From Pseudomonas fluorescens Q2-87 (GTDB lineage Bacteria; Pseudomonadota; Gammaproteobacteria; Pseudomonadales; Pseudomonadaceae), in the NCBI RefSeq assembly GCF_000281895.1, contig NZ_CM001558.1:2298556-2362555 (forward strand): a DNA stretch of 64,000 nucleotides, written 5' to 3'. This document shows, one piece after another, positions 48,569 to 57,626 of this stretch; position 1 is the first letter of the stretch; every line of letters begins with the position of its first letter. The position numbers and the translations under genes were made by a program. The notes under the pieces were generated by a model. The model did no database searches. It saw nothing but the letters and a program-made list of their open reading frames with translations, and was not told where the DNA came from.

Positions 48569-48606
48569 GACTCCGATGCATGTATGGAAGCAATGCATCG
48601 GGAGTC
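48569..48606 (-). promoter_or_regulatory. Hairpin masking the tssB ribosome-binding site
   Basis: Read in the tssB mRNA, GACTCCCGATGCAT pairs with ATGCATCGGAGTC across an 11-base loop: 13 base pairs with one bulged C. The 3' arm contains GGAG, nine bases before the ATG and the only recognisable Shine-Dalgarno. A further 4 pairs (GCGG/CCGC) could extend the stem towards the start codon. Confidence 0.75.
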
Positions 48607-48688
48607 CCGCTCATCGCATTCCCTTGCTGATCCGCAGGTTGCAAATGGACGGCAGAAAACCTGTCATTCCCTTGACGAACCTGGTCCA

Positions 48689-48707
48689 TTCGACCGTGTG
48701 GGTCGAA
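48689..48707. promoter_or_regulatory. Palindrome in the tssB/tssJ divergent promoter region
   Basis: TTCGACC-GTGTG-GGTCGAA is a perfect 7-bp inverted repeat, roughly midway in the 224-base intergenic region. It looks like a dimeric repressor or activator site; the protein is unknown. TATAAA at 48732 may be part of a plus-strand promoter. Confidence 0.45.
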
Positions 48708-48785
48708 CTACCCAAGACGCTAGAACAGGTCTATAAAAATGCAAGCGAAAACAATTTATGACCGCTGAGAAAAGGAAAATTCATT

Positions 48786-49235
48786 TTGCGTGTCTTTTTT
48801 TGCGGATTATTTCTGAGCCTGGCGCTCAGCGGTTGCTCGCTCTTTGCGCCCAGCGTCGATCTGGACAGCCTGACCCTGGACGTGGCGCCCCGCGCCAACG
48901 ACGACACACCGATCGCCGTGGATTTTATCGCGGTGAACGACCCGGACCTGCTCAAACAACTGTCGGGCATCACCGCCAGCCAATGGTTCGCCGAGCGCGA
49001 ACAGTTCCAGCGCGACTATCGTCAACTCATGTCCGTATGGGGATTGGAACTGGTCCCGGGGCAGTTCATCGACCGCCAACCCTTCCCGCTGGAGGGCAAG
49101 CGCGCCGCTGGACTTTTGGTCTTCGCCAGCTATAACACTCCCGGAGCCCACCGGCTTCGGTTGGACGATCAGCGCGAGGCCTGGCTGAAGTTCGACAGTC
49201 GCGAGATGACCCTCGTCGATGCCAGCCAGCCTTGA
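48786..49235 (+). CDS. tssJ: Type VI outer-membrane lipoprotein TssJ (TTG start)
   Basis: 149 residues. Lipoprotein signal MRVFFCGLFLSLALSGC with lipobox LSGC, lipidated Cys17. The mature part is a transthyretin-like domain that binds TssM. The frame has no ATG near the signal peptide; a TTG at 48786 gives a correct signal sequence, with AAGGA about 11 bases upstream. First gene of the plus-strand half of the cluster. Confidence 0.85.
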   Translation: MRVFFCGLFLSLALSGCSLFAPSVDLDSLTLDVAPRANDDTPIAVDFIAVNDPDLLKQLSGITASQWFAEREQFQRDYRQLMSVWGLELVPGQFIDRQPFPLEGKRAAGLLVFASYNTPGAHRLRLDDQREAWLKFDSREMTLVDASQP

Positions 49236-49286
49236 ATGACCGCGGGCCGCCAAGCGCGGCGACATTGGGATGTCGAAGGGAGTCGT

Positions 49287-50618
49287 ATGAGTCTGTTACC
49301 TGACGCGGTGTGCTGGCATGAGGGCATGCAATTGCTGCCCCAGCATTTTCAATTGCAAGGGCTGCGCGCGGAGGCCCTGGCGGCGCATTTTGCCGGTGCC
49401 TGCAATCCTTGGTTCTGGGGTGTCAGTCAACTGGAGGTCGACCCTTCGGCCCTGAGCGCCGGCCAGGTGCGGCTGTTGCAACTGCAGGGCACCTTGCCGG
49501 ACGGACTGCCGGTCAATCTGCAAGCCGGCGTCGGACCGATCCTGGAGCTGGACGTCACCGAGGCGATCGACAAGACCGACGACGCCACCGTGACCGTGTA
49601 CCTGGCCGTCAGCCCGCTCTGGCGCGCCGGGCAATTGCTGCCCCTCAAGGGACGCTTGCAATCGGTGGTCGGCGACGCGTTGCCGGACCTCACCAGCGGC
49701 GAATTCCCCGAGTCGATCACCGTCTGGCGGCCCAACCCCAGGCTGTGCACGCACCTGAGCAAAGCCGATTCGATCTGCCTGCCGCTGCTGCGCATCCGCA
49801 AAGAGGGTGGCGGATTCTGGCGTGTGCCGTACACGCCGCCGACGCCGGTGTTGTTGCCGGACTCAGGACTGGGGCGACGTGTCGCCGGGTTGTGCGCACG
49901 GGCCCGGGAAAAATGCCTGTTCCTCGCCGGTCGGTTGCGTCAGGCCCAGGCGGCCGGTAACCAGGACGATGCCATGGAGATCCGTCGGCAGTTGACCGCC
50001 TTGTGGGCGCGGCTGCCGGAGGTCGAGGGGGCGCTGAACACCCGGGTGGCGACGCCCCAGTCGCTCTATGGCTTGCTGCTGGGCCTGGCCGGGACGTGGT
50101 CGGCCCTCGATCCGCTGGCGGGCGTGCCGGCATTCGCGCCCCTGGATTTTCTCGAGTTGCAGCGTGGCTACGAGCCGCTGCTCGACTGGCTGGAGACCAC
50201 CCTGGAACTGGTTCGCGCCGGTTATCGCAGCCTGGCCTTCGAGCGCGACGAGCAGGTTTTTTCGATCCAACTGCCCGACGACCAGCCCAACCAGCGCCTG
50301 GTGATCGGCCTGCGCATGCCCAACGGCGCCAGCGAGCAGTCGGCCGCAGAGTGGTTGCGCGGGGCGATCATCGCCTCCGCGAAGCACATCCCCTTGCTGA
50401 GTCGACAACGCATGAGCGGCCTGCCCCACGAGGCCATGAGCCGCAACGAACAGGTGGCCTACAGTGTGGGTGACGACACCCGTTTGTTCGTCGTAGCCGC
50501 CAGTGGGCAATGGTTCGATGGGCAATTGCCGTTGCACATCGTGGCCCCGGCGTCGGCCCAGGCCAGTAGCCCGTGGCAGGTGGTGTTGTTCGTGGCGCAA
50601 ACCGGTGAAAGTGCCTGA
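49287..50618 (+). CDS. tssK: Type VI baseplate subunit TssK
   Basis: 443 residues, ImpJ/VasE family. Starts LLPDAVCWHEGMQLLPQHFQLQGLRAEAL, the conserved TssK N-terminus that links to the membrane complex; also contains SLYGLLLGLAGTWSALDPL and FLELQRGYEPLLDWLETTLELV. GAAGGGAG at 49275-49282 supports the ATG at 49287 over an in-frame ATG at 49236. Confidence 0.93.
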   Translation: MSLLPDAVCWHEGMQLLPQHFQLQGLRAEALAAHFAGACNPWFWGVSQLEVDPSALSAGQVRLLQLQGTLPDGLPVNLQAGVGPILELDVTEAIDKTDDATVTVYLAVSPLWRAGQLLPLKGRLQSVVGDALPDLTSGEFPESITVWRPNPRLCTHLSKADSICLPLLRIRKEGGGFWRVPYTPPTPVLLPDSGLGRRVAGLCARAREKCLFLAGRLRQAQAAGNQDDAMEIRRQLTALWARLPEVEGALNTRVATPQSLYGLLLGLAGTWSALDPLAGVPAFAPLDFLELQRGYEPLLDWLETTLELVRAGYRSLAFERDEQVFSIQLPDDQPNQRLVIGLRMPNGASEQSAAEWLRGAIIASAKHIPLLSRQRMSGLPHEAMSRNEQVAYSVGDDTRLFVVAASGQWFDGQLPLHIVAPASAQASSPWQVVLFVAQTGESA

Positions 50619-50636
50619 TCGCAGAAGGGGAGTCGT

Positions 50637-51398
50637 ATGCCTGACGGAAGTGGCGGGGCGGTTCGGGGTCTGCATGAGGCGCCGCTGAGCAGCGCTTTTC
50701 GGCAGGCCTGGCTGAAGTGGTCCCAGGAATGGCAGGACTTGCCCAAGGACAGCGACGCTGCGGTACTGGTCAACCGGGTGGTGGAGTTTTCCGGGCGTAG
50801 CGCCCAGCGCCTGTGGCGGACCGCCTTTGCCACGGTTGGCGACGCCGCCACCGAGCAGGTCAAGGCGCTGGTTTATGCGTTTGTGGCATTGGTGGATGAA
50901 ACCTTGCTGTTCGCCTCTTGGCCCGGCCAACTCGCCTGGCAGCAACACCCCCTCGAATCGCGCATGTATTCCAGTCGCCAGGCCGGCGAGCGAGTGCCCG
51001 CCGCCATCAAGAAACTGCTGGATGAACAGATGCCCGGTACCCGGGACCTGGCGAATGTCTACCTGCAATGCCTGATCCTCGGGTTCCAGGGCCGACTGCG
51101 CGGCGAGCCAGGGCAGGTGCAGCACGAGCAGTGGCGCGTTGCACTGTTCACGTTCGCCTGGCAGCACGATCCCGATTACCAAGACGTCAGCGAGCGCCTG
51201 GCCATGTCAGCGTCGGCCCCGCCGGTACGCAGGCCAGTGCAGCAATCGCTGCCGGACGGGTTTCGCCTGGGGCTGGCGATCCTGGCCATGGTGGTGCTGC
51301 TGACCGGTTTGGGGCAGGTGTTCTGGCGTGACATCCGCTCGGAACTGGAGCCGGTGTTGCAACTGAACGAGTCGGCGGCCCAGGAGCAGGATTCATGA
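50637..51398 (+). CDS. tssL: Type VI inner-membrane protein TssL (DotU/IcmH)
   Basis: 253 residues. DotU fold at residues 15-190 (YAFVALVDETLLFASWPGQLAWQQHPLE) and a C-terminal anchor helix near 208-228 (LGLAILAMVVLLTGLGQVFW). No peptidoglycan-binding OmpA domain. AAGGGGAG supports the ATG at 50637. Overlaps tssM by four bases. Confidence 0.93.
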   Translation: MPDGSGGAVRGLHEAPLSSAFRQAWLKWSQEWQDLPKDSDAAVLVNRVVEFSGRSAQRLWRTAFATVGDAATEQVKALVYAFVALVDETLLFASWPGQLAWQQHPLESRMYSSRQAGERVPAAIKKLLDEQMPGTRDLANVYLQCLILGFQGRLRGEPGQVQHEQWRVALFTFAWQHDPDYQDVSERLAMSASAPPVRRPVQQSLPDGFRLGLAILAMVVLLTGLGQVFWRDIRSELEPVLQLNESAAQEQDS

Positions 51399-54300
51399 AC
51401 CTCGTCAGCATCGTTGCCTGGGTGGTAGTCGCCATCATCGTGGTGCTGTTACTCGCGGCCTTGATCTGGTGGCTCAGGACCCAGGGCGGAGCGGCGATTC
51501 GCAGTTTCTATGGCGCGGTGCACCACATGGAGCAGGAGCAGGGCACCCGGGACCGTTACCAGGCGCCGTGGTTGCTGATGCTCGGGCAAGATTCCGACAA
51601 TGCCCAGTTGTGCGCCCAGTGGCGCTTGCAACCGACGGACAAGGCGGCGTGGTTCGGGCGTTGGTGGTCGGATGCCGAAGGCGCGGTGCTGGTAGTGCCC
51701 CAGGCGTTGTTCTTGCCCGATGAGGGCATGAACCGCCAGCGTGGCAACTGGTGGCGCCTGTTGGGCCTGATCTTGCGGCTGCGCAGCAAGCGGCCATTGG
51801 ACGCGGTGGTCTGGACCGTTCCATTCGCCCTGCTCGAAGACATCGAGCACACCACCGATTTGAGCCTCAAGGTCCGGCGCTGCTTTATCGACTTGCTGCA
51901 ACGGTTCGGCCTCAGCCTGCCGGTGTACGTGGTGGTTACCGGGATGGAGGCGTTGCCCGGCTTTCAGGAACTGGTCAGCGCGTTGCCCGCCGAGGGCCGC
52001 GAATCGATGCTTGGCTGGTCGTCGCCCTACGCGCCGGATGCGGCCTGGCAGTCGCACTGGAGCGATCAGGCGCTGGACCAGGTCAACGCCGCACTGTCGC
52101 AATCGATCATCGAAATCGGTGCGTTATCGGGGCAGTTGGGCACTGATCTCTATGGCCTGCCGGAACGTTTCGAAGGCTTGCGGCGGGCCGTTCAGCTCTT
52201 GCTGGAGCCGGTGTTCCAAGGCAACGCCCAAGGCGAAGCGCCGCGTTTTCGAGGCATTTATTTCACCGCCAGCCAGGCCCCGGCCGCCAGCGGGGATGGC
52301 TTGACTGCCAACGACAACATGCTGCGGCAAACGGTTTTCGCCCGGCAACTGTGGTCCCGGCGGCTGATAGCCGAACGTGGCCTGGCGCAGCCGGTGTCAC
52401 GCCTGCTGCGACTGCGCCAGCGCTGGCATCGGCTGGCCGCAATGGTGGCGCTGGTGGTGGGCCTGGTCTGGCTGGCAAGCATGGTGTGGGTCTGGCAAGA
52501 CTCGGTGGAACAAGCCGAAGGCCTGTCGCGACTCATCCTTGCGACCCACAAGAACCACCTCGTGATTGATGCGGATGAGCCGAAATTGGAGCCGACCCGG
52601 CACAACGTGCAGAATTACTGGGACATGCTGGAAAAGGCCCCAAGCTGGCGCTTCGTCTCGGTGGTGTTCCCCACGTCGTGGTTCTCCTCAGTGGACACTC
52701 AACTGCAAGAGGGCCTGCGCCTGACCGCCCGGCAACACTGGGTCCTGCCCCTGCGTGACTTGCTCGAATCAGACCTGGAACAGCTCAAGGCCATCCGCAA
52801 TACCGAGCGGCGTGGCAACGTGCAAAGTGAAGACCCGGCGCAATGGCCAAGCTATTTGAAGGCCAGGGAACTGGTGGAGCGCGCCGTGCGCCTGGAGCAG
52901 CACAACCAGATGTTCAGCCAGGCAGTGAACAATCCCAAGGCACCGTTGGACGAGCTGGTGCTGTTGAGTGACAACGCCTTGTCGCTGAGCCTCAACACGG
53001 GCACGTTGAGCCGGGCGCGGTTCTATAATCGTGTGTTGTTCGATTCACAAAACTCTGATTTGAAAGCGCTGGACTTGAACGCTGCGCGTTCGGTGGTCTC
53101 GGATAACTTCACCGGCCTGATGCAGCGTTGGCTCGATCATTATTTCCTGGCGGATAACTTCGTGCGCCAGGCTGGCTACCTCAAGCTGCATCTGCAACGC
53201 CTGGAAGCGGGCAGCGGCAACTCCTTGAGCGAGCTTGAAGACCTGATGGCGTTGATCGACGATCTGCAGACGCTGGTCAGCCTGACCAACTCGGCCTGGG
53301 GACGAGGCAAGGGACAGGACCTGGTGCCCGGTTACGCGCAGATGATGGAAAAGGTCAGCCACAGCGCACTCCTGGGGCCGGATGTCGAGCAGGACCTGGA
53401 AAGCCAGGCGGCCAAGCTGCAGCAGAGCTTTCGGGACCAATGGATCGTCCAGACCGGTTCTCGGGACAACCTGCTGGTGCAGCAGGGCAGCGGCCTGCTG
53501 GTGCTGCAAGAGCATGTCACCGCGCTGAACGGCGCGGTGCAAGCCTTGTTCAAGCGAGACTTCGTGGCGCTGGCATTGCAGAAGGATCCGTCGAGCGGCA
53601 ACTCGGATTCGATGGGCCAGGGCGATGGCAGCGATGATTTCAGCGTCGCCTTGAACTACTTCGCCAGCTTCAAGAGCTATGCCAATGAAGAACTGCCGCG
53701 TATCCCTCCGGACTACCGTGCTGCGCTGATGCAGGCCGCTGAAGTCGCTGCGGCGCAAGCCATGTGGTTGAGCCTGGCTGAAGGCGACGAGCAATTGCCC
53801 GGCATGGGTTTCAACGTACAGACCAGCCAGGCCGTTGCGCTGCAAAAAGCCTTCATGGACGTGCACCGTAGCGACTTGGCTATTCGTTTCCAACGCCTGC
53901 TCAACCGCCGTGCGCTGGCACAGATCAAGAGCGGCCTGAACGAGATCGATGCCCAGCCGCTGTTCAGCCAGCGGGCTGACGTCCAGCGGTGGGACGGTTC
54001 GAAAAACTTTGGCTTGCAACTCTATGGCGCGACGGATCCACAGGATCTGAAGTTGAGCTTGGATCAGCAGTTCGGCGCCATGCTGCAGATTGCCGAGCAG
54101 CGGATGCCGGCCCTGGAATGGCTGATCGTCCAGCAGGACAATCTGTCCGCCCTGGAGCATGACCAGGTGGCGCGATTCATGGCCCTCAACGATGAACTGC
54201 TCAAATACAAAAATCAGAACCCGGCCAGTTCGGCGGCCCAGCTGGAGCAACTGGTGAGCCGGGATTTCATCGCCATGGACACCACGTCCTGCGCGCAGAT

Positions 54301-55219
54301 CCTGCAGACCTCCAGCCTCTCGGGCGGACGGGGTGACCTGGCGCGGCGCGCTGTCGCGTTGCAGCAGGGCGCCTTGCAACGGTGCCTGTACCTGCAACAG
54401 AACCAGGCCGCGACCGCCTGGAATGACCTGGCCAATTATTTCAACCAGTACCTGGCTGGGCGCTTTCCGTTTTCGCAGGATGTGCGGGCCAGCGATGCCG
54501 ATCCGGCCCGCGTGCAGCGCCTGCTGGAATTGATCGACACGCGTCTGCCTCTGGCCCAGGCCGGGTTGGCTCTGAGCCAGACGCCGGATCGGTTGGCGGC
54601 CGAAGATTTTCTCAACCGCTTGAAACAGGCCGGGACTTGGCTCGGGCCGCTGTTCGTGCGGGACAAGAGCGGCATTCTTGGCGTGGAAATGGACGTGCGC
54701 TGGCGCACCGACCGCGACGAAGAGCGCGGCGCCGACCAGGTGATCGCCTGGGGGCTGACCGCCGGCAACCAACAGATCAACTACCCCGGTGATGCCCAGC
54801 AGAACCTGCGCTGGATGGTCGGGCAGCCGGTGCGCCTGACCTTGCGCTGGGCCCGCAACGGTTATCAGCGCCCGGCCAACGACCCCTTGCAACCGAACCT
54901 GGTGGTGCGCGACCTGGAGGCGGGCTGGGAGTACCAGGGCCCATGGTCGTTGCTGCGCCTGATGCGCTCGCAGGTGTCGGTCCAGCGCCAGCCGAATATC
55001 GACTACACCGATTTTCCGCTGACCTTGCAACTGCCGGTGACGGCCCAGACCCAGGCCCGCACGGCGCAGCAAACATTGATGTTCGTACGCCTGTCGTTGA
55101 TGAGCCAGGGCTCGAAGCTGCCGCTGTCGATCCCGCCGCTGCCGACCCGGGCACCCCGTTCACCGTTCATGGCAGGCCCATCGAGCCCGGCCATTGCCAC
55201 ACGCGAGGAGGGTCTGTGA
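51395..55219 (+). CDS. tssM: Type VI inner-membrane protein TssM (IcmF)
   Basis: 1274 residues. One N-terminal helix (residues 4-27) and another near 347-367 (MVALVVGLVWLASMVWVW), followed by a large periplasmic domain. The cytoplasmic domain resembles IcmF, but the position where a Walker A is normally found reads APWLLMLGQDSDNAQLC, without GxxGxGK[TS]; a nucleotide-free TssM is therefore likely. It connects TssL with TssJ. Its C-terminus is proline-rich. Confidence 0.93.
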   Translation: MNLVSIVAWVVVAIIVVLLLAALIWWLRTQGGAAIRSFYGAVHHMEQEQGTRDRYQAPWLLMLGQDSDNAQLCAQWRLQPTDKAAWFGRWWSDAEGAVLVVPQALFLPDEGMNRQRGNWWRLLGLILRLRSKRPLDAVVWTVPFALLEDIEHTTDLSLKVRRCFIDLLQRFGLSLPVYVVVTGMEALPGFQELVSALPAEGRESMLGWSSPYAPDAAWQSHWSDQALDQVNAALSQSIIEIGALSGQLGTDLYGLPERFEGLRRAVQLLLEPVFQGNAQGEAPRFRGIYFTASQAPAASGDGLTANDNMLRQTVFARQLWSRRLIAERGLAQPVSRLLRLRQRWHRLAAMVALVVGLVWLASMVWVWQDSVEQAEGLSRLILATHKNHLVIDADEPKLEPTRHNVQNYWDMLEKAPSWRFVSVVFPTSWFSSVDTQLQEGLRLTARQHWVLPLRDLLESDLEQLKAIRNTERRGNVQSEDPAQWPSYLKARELVERAVRLEQHNQMFSQAVNNPKAPLDELVLLSDNALSLSLNTGTLSRARFYNRVLFDSQNSDLKALDLNAARSVVSDNFTGLMQRWLDHYFLADNFVRQAGYLKLHLQRLEAGSGNSLSELEDLMALIDDLQTLVSLTNSAWGRGKGQDLVPGYAQMMEKVSHSALLGPDVEQDLESQAAKLQQSFRDQWIVQTGSRDNLLVQQGSGLLVLQEHVTALNGAVQALFKRDFVALALQKDPSSGNSDSMGQGDGSDDFSVALNYFASFKSYANEELPRIPPDYRAALMQAAEVAAAQAMWLSLAEGDEQLPGMGFNVQTSQAVALQKAFMDVHRSDLAIRFQRLLNRRALAQIKSGLNEIDAQPLFSQRADVQRWDGSKNFGLQLYGATDPQDLKLSLDQQFGAMLQIAEQRMPALEWLIVQQDNLSALEHDQVARFMALNDELLKYKNQNPASSAAQLEQLVSRDFIAMDTTSCAQILQTSSLSGGRGDLARRAVALQQGALQRCLYLQQNQAATAWNDLANYFNQYLAGRFPFSQDVRASDADPARVQRLLELIDTRLPLAQAGLALSQTPDRLAAEDFLNRLKQAGTWLGPLFVRDKSGILGVEMDVRWRTDRDEERGADQVIAWGLTAGNQQINYPGDAQQNLRWMVGQPVRLTLRWARNGYQRPANDPLQPNLVVRDLEAGWEYQGPWSLLRLMRSQVSVQRQPNIDYTDFPLTLQLPVTAQTQARTAQQTLMFVRLSLMSQGSKLPLSIPPLPTRAPRSPFMAGPSSPAIATREEGL

Positions 55220-56298
55220 GCTTGCCGATAACCCCGTTGCCTGATCGGGTCAGCCAGTTGCTCGAACCGCTGAGTACCGAATTGCCCTGCGGCCCGGACC
55301 TGCGCTACGAACCGGAATTCGACCAACTGCGCGAGTTGCGCCGCGAGGACGACACCAGCTTGCCCACCGGCGTCTGGCAGTCGGCAGTCAAGCGCGCCCA
55401 ATGGCCGGAGCTGGAAAGGCTGGCCACCACGTTGTTGCTGGAGCGCAGCAAGGACCTGATGATCAGCGCCTGGCTGGGGGAGGCCTGGTTGCATCTGACA
55501 GGGCTGGACGGGCTGCCGAGCAGCTTGGCCTTGGTGGCGGGCCTGTGTGAGCGTTATCCCGACCAGTTGCACCCCCTGGCCGAAGAGGGCGACCAGTCCT
55601 GGCGGGTCATACCGCTGGAATGGCTGGCCCGTCGCTACAGCGAAGTACTGCTGACGCGGGTGCCGCTGTTCGACGGTCGGGAGCAGGCGTTCGCGGTCTT
55701 TTGCCTGGACGACTGGCAACGCCTGCAACGCCAGCAGGTACTGGGCAATGACAGCAAGAATGCCAAGGCTTCGGCGGAAGCCGCGCGCAACGACCAAAAG
55801 AAAATCAGCGAACTGATTCGTACCACACCGCTGTCGTTCTGGTTGCATCGTCAAGGCAGCCTGATGTTGGGCCTGCAACATTTGCAACGGCTCGAAGCCT
55901 GGAGCGACGCTTACCTGGGCAATCTGGCCCCGGGCTACAAATCCTTGCAGGATGTGATACAGGCCCTGCTGGCGCTGGTAGAGGAGTTCATTGCGATGCA
56001 CCCACAGCAACCCACTGTCACCCCAGTGCAGACGCCACCGGCCGTTGCGACGTCGACTCCGCAGCCGCAAGCGGCACCGCCCCAGGCTTTCCAGGAGCCG
56101 GCCAGCCGTGAAGAGGCCTATCGTCAATTGTTGGTGATCGCCGGCTACCTGGCCCGTACCGAGCCCCACAGCCCGGTGCCCTACCTGATCCGGCGAGGCG
56201 TGGACTGGGGCAACAAGCCATTGAACGAACTGCTGGGCGAGCTGATCAGCGCCGATGCCGAATCCCGGCGGTTGTGGACCTTGCTGGGCGTTCTCTAA
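55216..56298 (+). CDS. tssA: Type VI protein TssA (ImpA N-terminal type)
   Basis: 360 residues. ImpA_N domain with LSTELPCGPDLRYEPEFDQLRELRRED near the start and WPELERLATTLLLERSKDLMISAWLGEAWL near residue 60; residues 260-300 are a proline/glutamine-rich linker; a C-terminal SREEAYRQLLVIAGYLARTEPHSPVPYLIRRGVDW block is also seen. GTG start at 55216 overlaps the tssM stop and follows GAGGAGG. TssA guides tail-tube and sheath assembly. The cluster lacks tagF, fha, ppkA and pppA in this window. Confidence 0.92.
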   Translation: MSLPITPLPDRVSQLLEPLSTELPCGPDLRYEPEFDQLRELRREDDTSLPTGVWQSAVKRAQWPELERLATTLLLERSKDLMISAWLGEAWLHLTGLDGLPSSLALVAGLCERYPDQLHPLAEEGDQSWRVIPLEWLARRYSEVLLTRVPLFDGREQAFAVFCLDDWQRLQRQQVLGNDSKNAKASAEAARNDQKKISELIRTTPLSFWLHRQGSLMLGLQHLQRLEAWSDAYLGNLAPGYKSLQDVIQALLALVEEFIAMHPQQPTVTPVQTPPAVATSTPQPQAAPPQAFQEPASREEAYRQLLVIAGYLARTEPHSPVPYLIRRGVDWGNKPLNELLGELISADAESRRLWTLLGVL

Positions 56299-57248
56299 GG
56301 CTGCGCGTCGGGTAGCGGTACCGGTGTCAGCACCGGCTTGCCGGAAAAAAACGCGTTCAGGTTCTGCCCCACCAACTCCACGGTACCGCGCGTCGCTTCC
56401 GGCGACAGGCCGGCCACGTGGGGCGTCAGCACGACATTGGGCAACTGTTTGAGCGCGTCTGGCACCTCGGGCTCGTGGTCGAACACATCCAGGGCCGCGC
56501 CGGCGATTCGCCGTTGTTCCAGAGCACTGACCAGGTCGGCGGTAGCCACCACGCTGGCCCGGGCGATGTTTACCAAAAAGCCGTTGGGCCCCAAGGCATC
56601 GAGGGCCTGTTTGTTGATCAGCTGGCGCGTATCCAGGCCACCGGGCGTGGCGATGATCAGGAAATCCGAGACCCGGGCCAGTTCCGTAGGCGTGGCGCAG
56701 AAGGTATAGGGCACGTCGTTGCGCACCCGGCGATTATGGTAGCTGACGCTCATGTCGAAACCGAGGGCGGCCCGCTTGGCAATCGCCATCCCCACCGCAC
56801 CGAGGCCCAGCACCCCCAACCGCTTGCCGGCCAGGGAAGGGCGCATGACCTTCGCCCATTCGCCGCGGCGTACACAGGCGTCGGCCCGCGGGATATCGCG
56901 CACCAACGCCAGCAACAGCGCCATGGCATGGTCGGCCACCGAAGAAGCGTTGACCCCGGCACCGTTGGTCACCACGATCCCCCGGTCGCGCGCGGCTTGC
57001 AGGTCCACTTGCTCATAACCGGCACCGATCACACAGATGATTTTCAGGTTTGGAAGAGCGGCGATTTCCTCGGCAGTCAAACCCAGGGGACCACGGGTCA
57101 ACACCGCGCTGAACCGCTCACCATGCTCGAAAATCGCTGTCTTGCGCTCGGCAGGCGTTGGCGCCAATTCCAGGTGATAGCCCTGGCGCTCCAGAATCGG
57201 CAGGTATTCATTGACGGTTTCAACCAGTACCAGAACGGTTGCGGTCAT
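56295..57248 (-). CDS. D-2-hydroxyacid dehydrogenase family protein
   Basis: 317 residues. NAD-binding GLGAVG near residue 148, catalytic arginine in NIARASVV, glutamate in DHEPEVP, and histidine in LTPHVAGLSP. The family includes glyoxylate/hydroxypyruvate reductases; the substrate here is not evident. Its 3' end overlaps tssA by four bases, convergently. Not part of the T6SS. Confidence 0.88.
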   Translation of the reverse strand: MTATVLVLVETVNEYLPILERQGYHLELAPTPAERKTAIFEHGERFSAVLTRGPLGLTAEEIAALPNLKIICVIGAGYEQVDLQAARDRGIVVTNGAGVNASSVADHAMALLLALVRDIPRADACVRRGEWAKVMRPSLAGKRLGVLGLGAVGMAIAKRAALGFDMSVSYHNRRVRNDVPYTFCATPTELARVSDFLIIATPGGLDTRQLINKQALDALGPNGFLVNIARASVVATADLVSALEQRRIAGAALDVFDHEPEVPDALKQLPNVVLTPHVAGLSPEATRGTVELVGQNLNAFFSGKPVLTPVPLPDAQP

Positions 57249-57358
57249 GCTGTGCTCCTGTGGGCGCTGGATCGGTTTCGGCTATTCAACCTGATTGTAG
57301 GAGTCGAGGGCAGGGGGGGTTGGCTTTTATCTTCATTTCGGCCCCGACATCACCTCTA

Positions 57359-57445
57359 TGGGAGCGGGCTTGCTCGCGAATGCGCTGCGTCAGGCGACAT
57401 CAATGGTGGCTGACCTACCGTTTTCGCGAGCAAGCCCGCTCCCAC
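57359..57445. repeat. REP inverted pair (GTGGGAGCGGGC family)
   Basis: TGGGAGCGGGCTTGCTCGC at 57359 and its inverse ending at 57445. The first base of the usual arm is changed (ATGGGAG). It lies in the 378-base gap before the permease gene; the rest of that gap shows only possible leader sequence. Confidence 0.85.
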
Positions 57446-57626
57446 AGGACGGTGGTGATTCACTATAAAATAATCTGATCCGCACAACCGCTCCTCAGCT
57501 AAGTCTTTGCTTCTGCTCATGAATCCCGGACAATCGCGCCCCTGTTTCGGCCAGGGCGCTGCCTGTCGGGTTTTTCCGACTCGTCCCGGCCGGGTGCATG
57601 TGACCGGAACGCGGAGATCCGACCGG

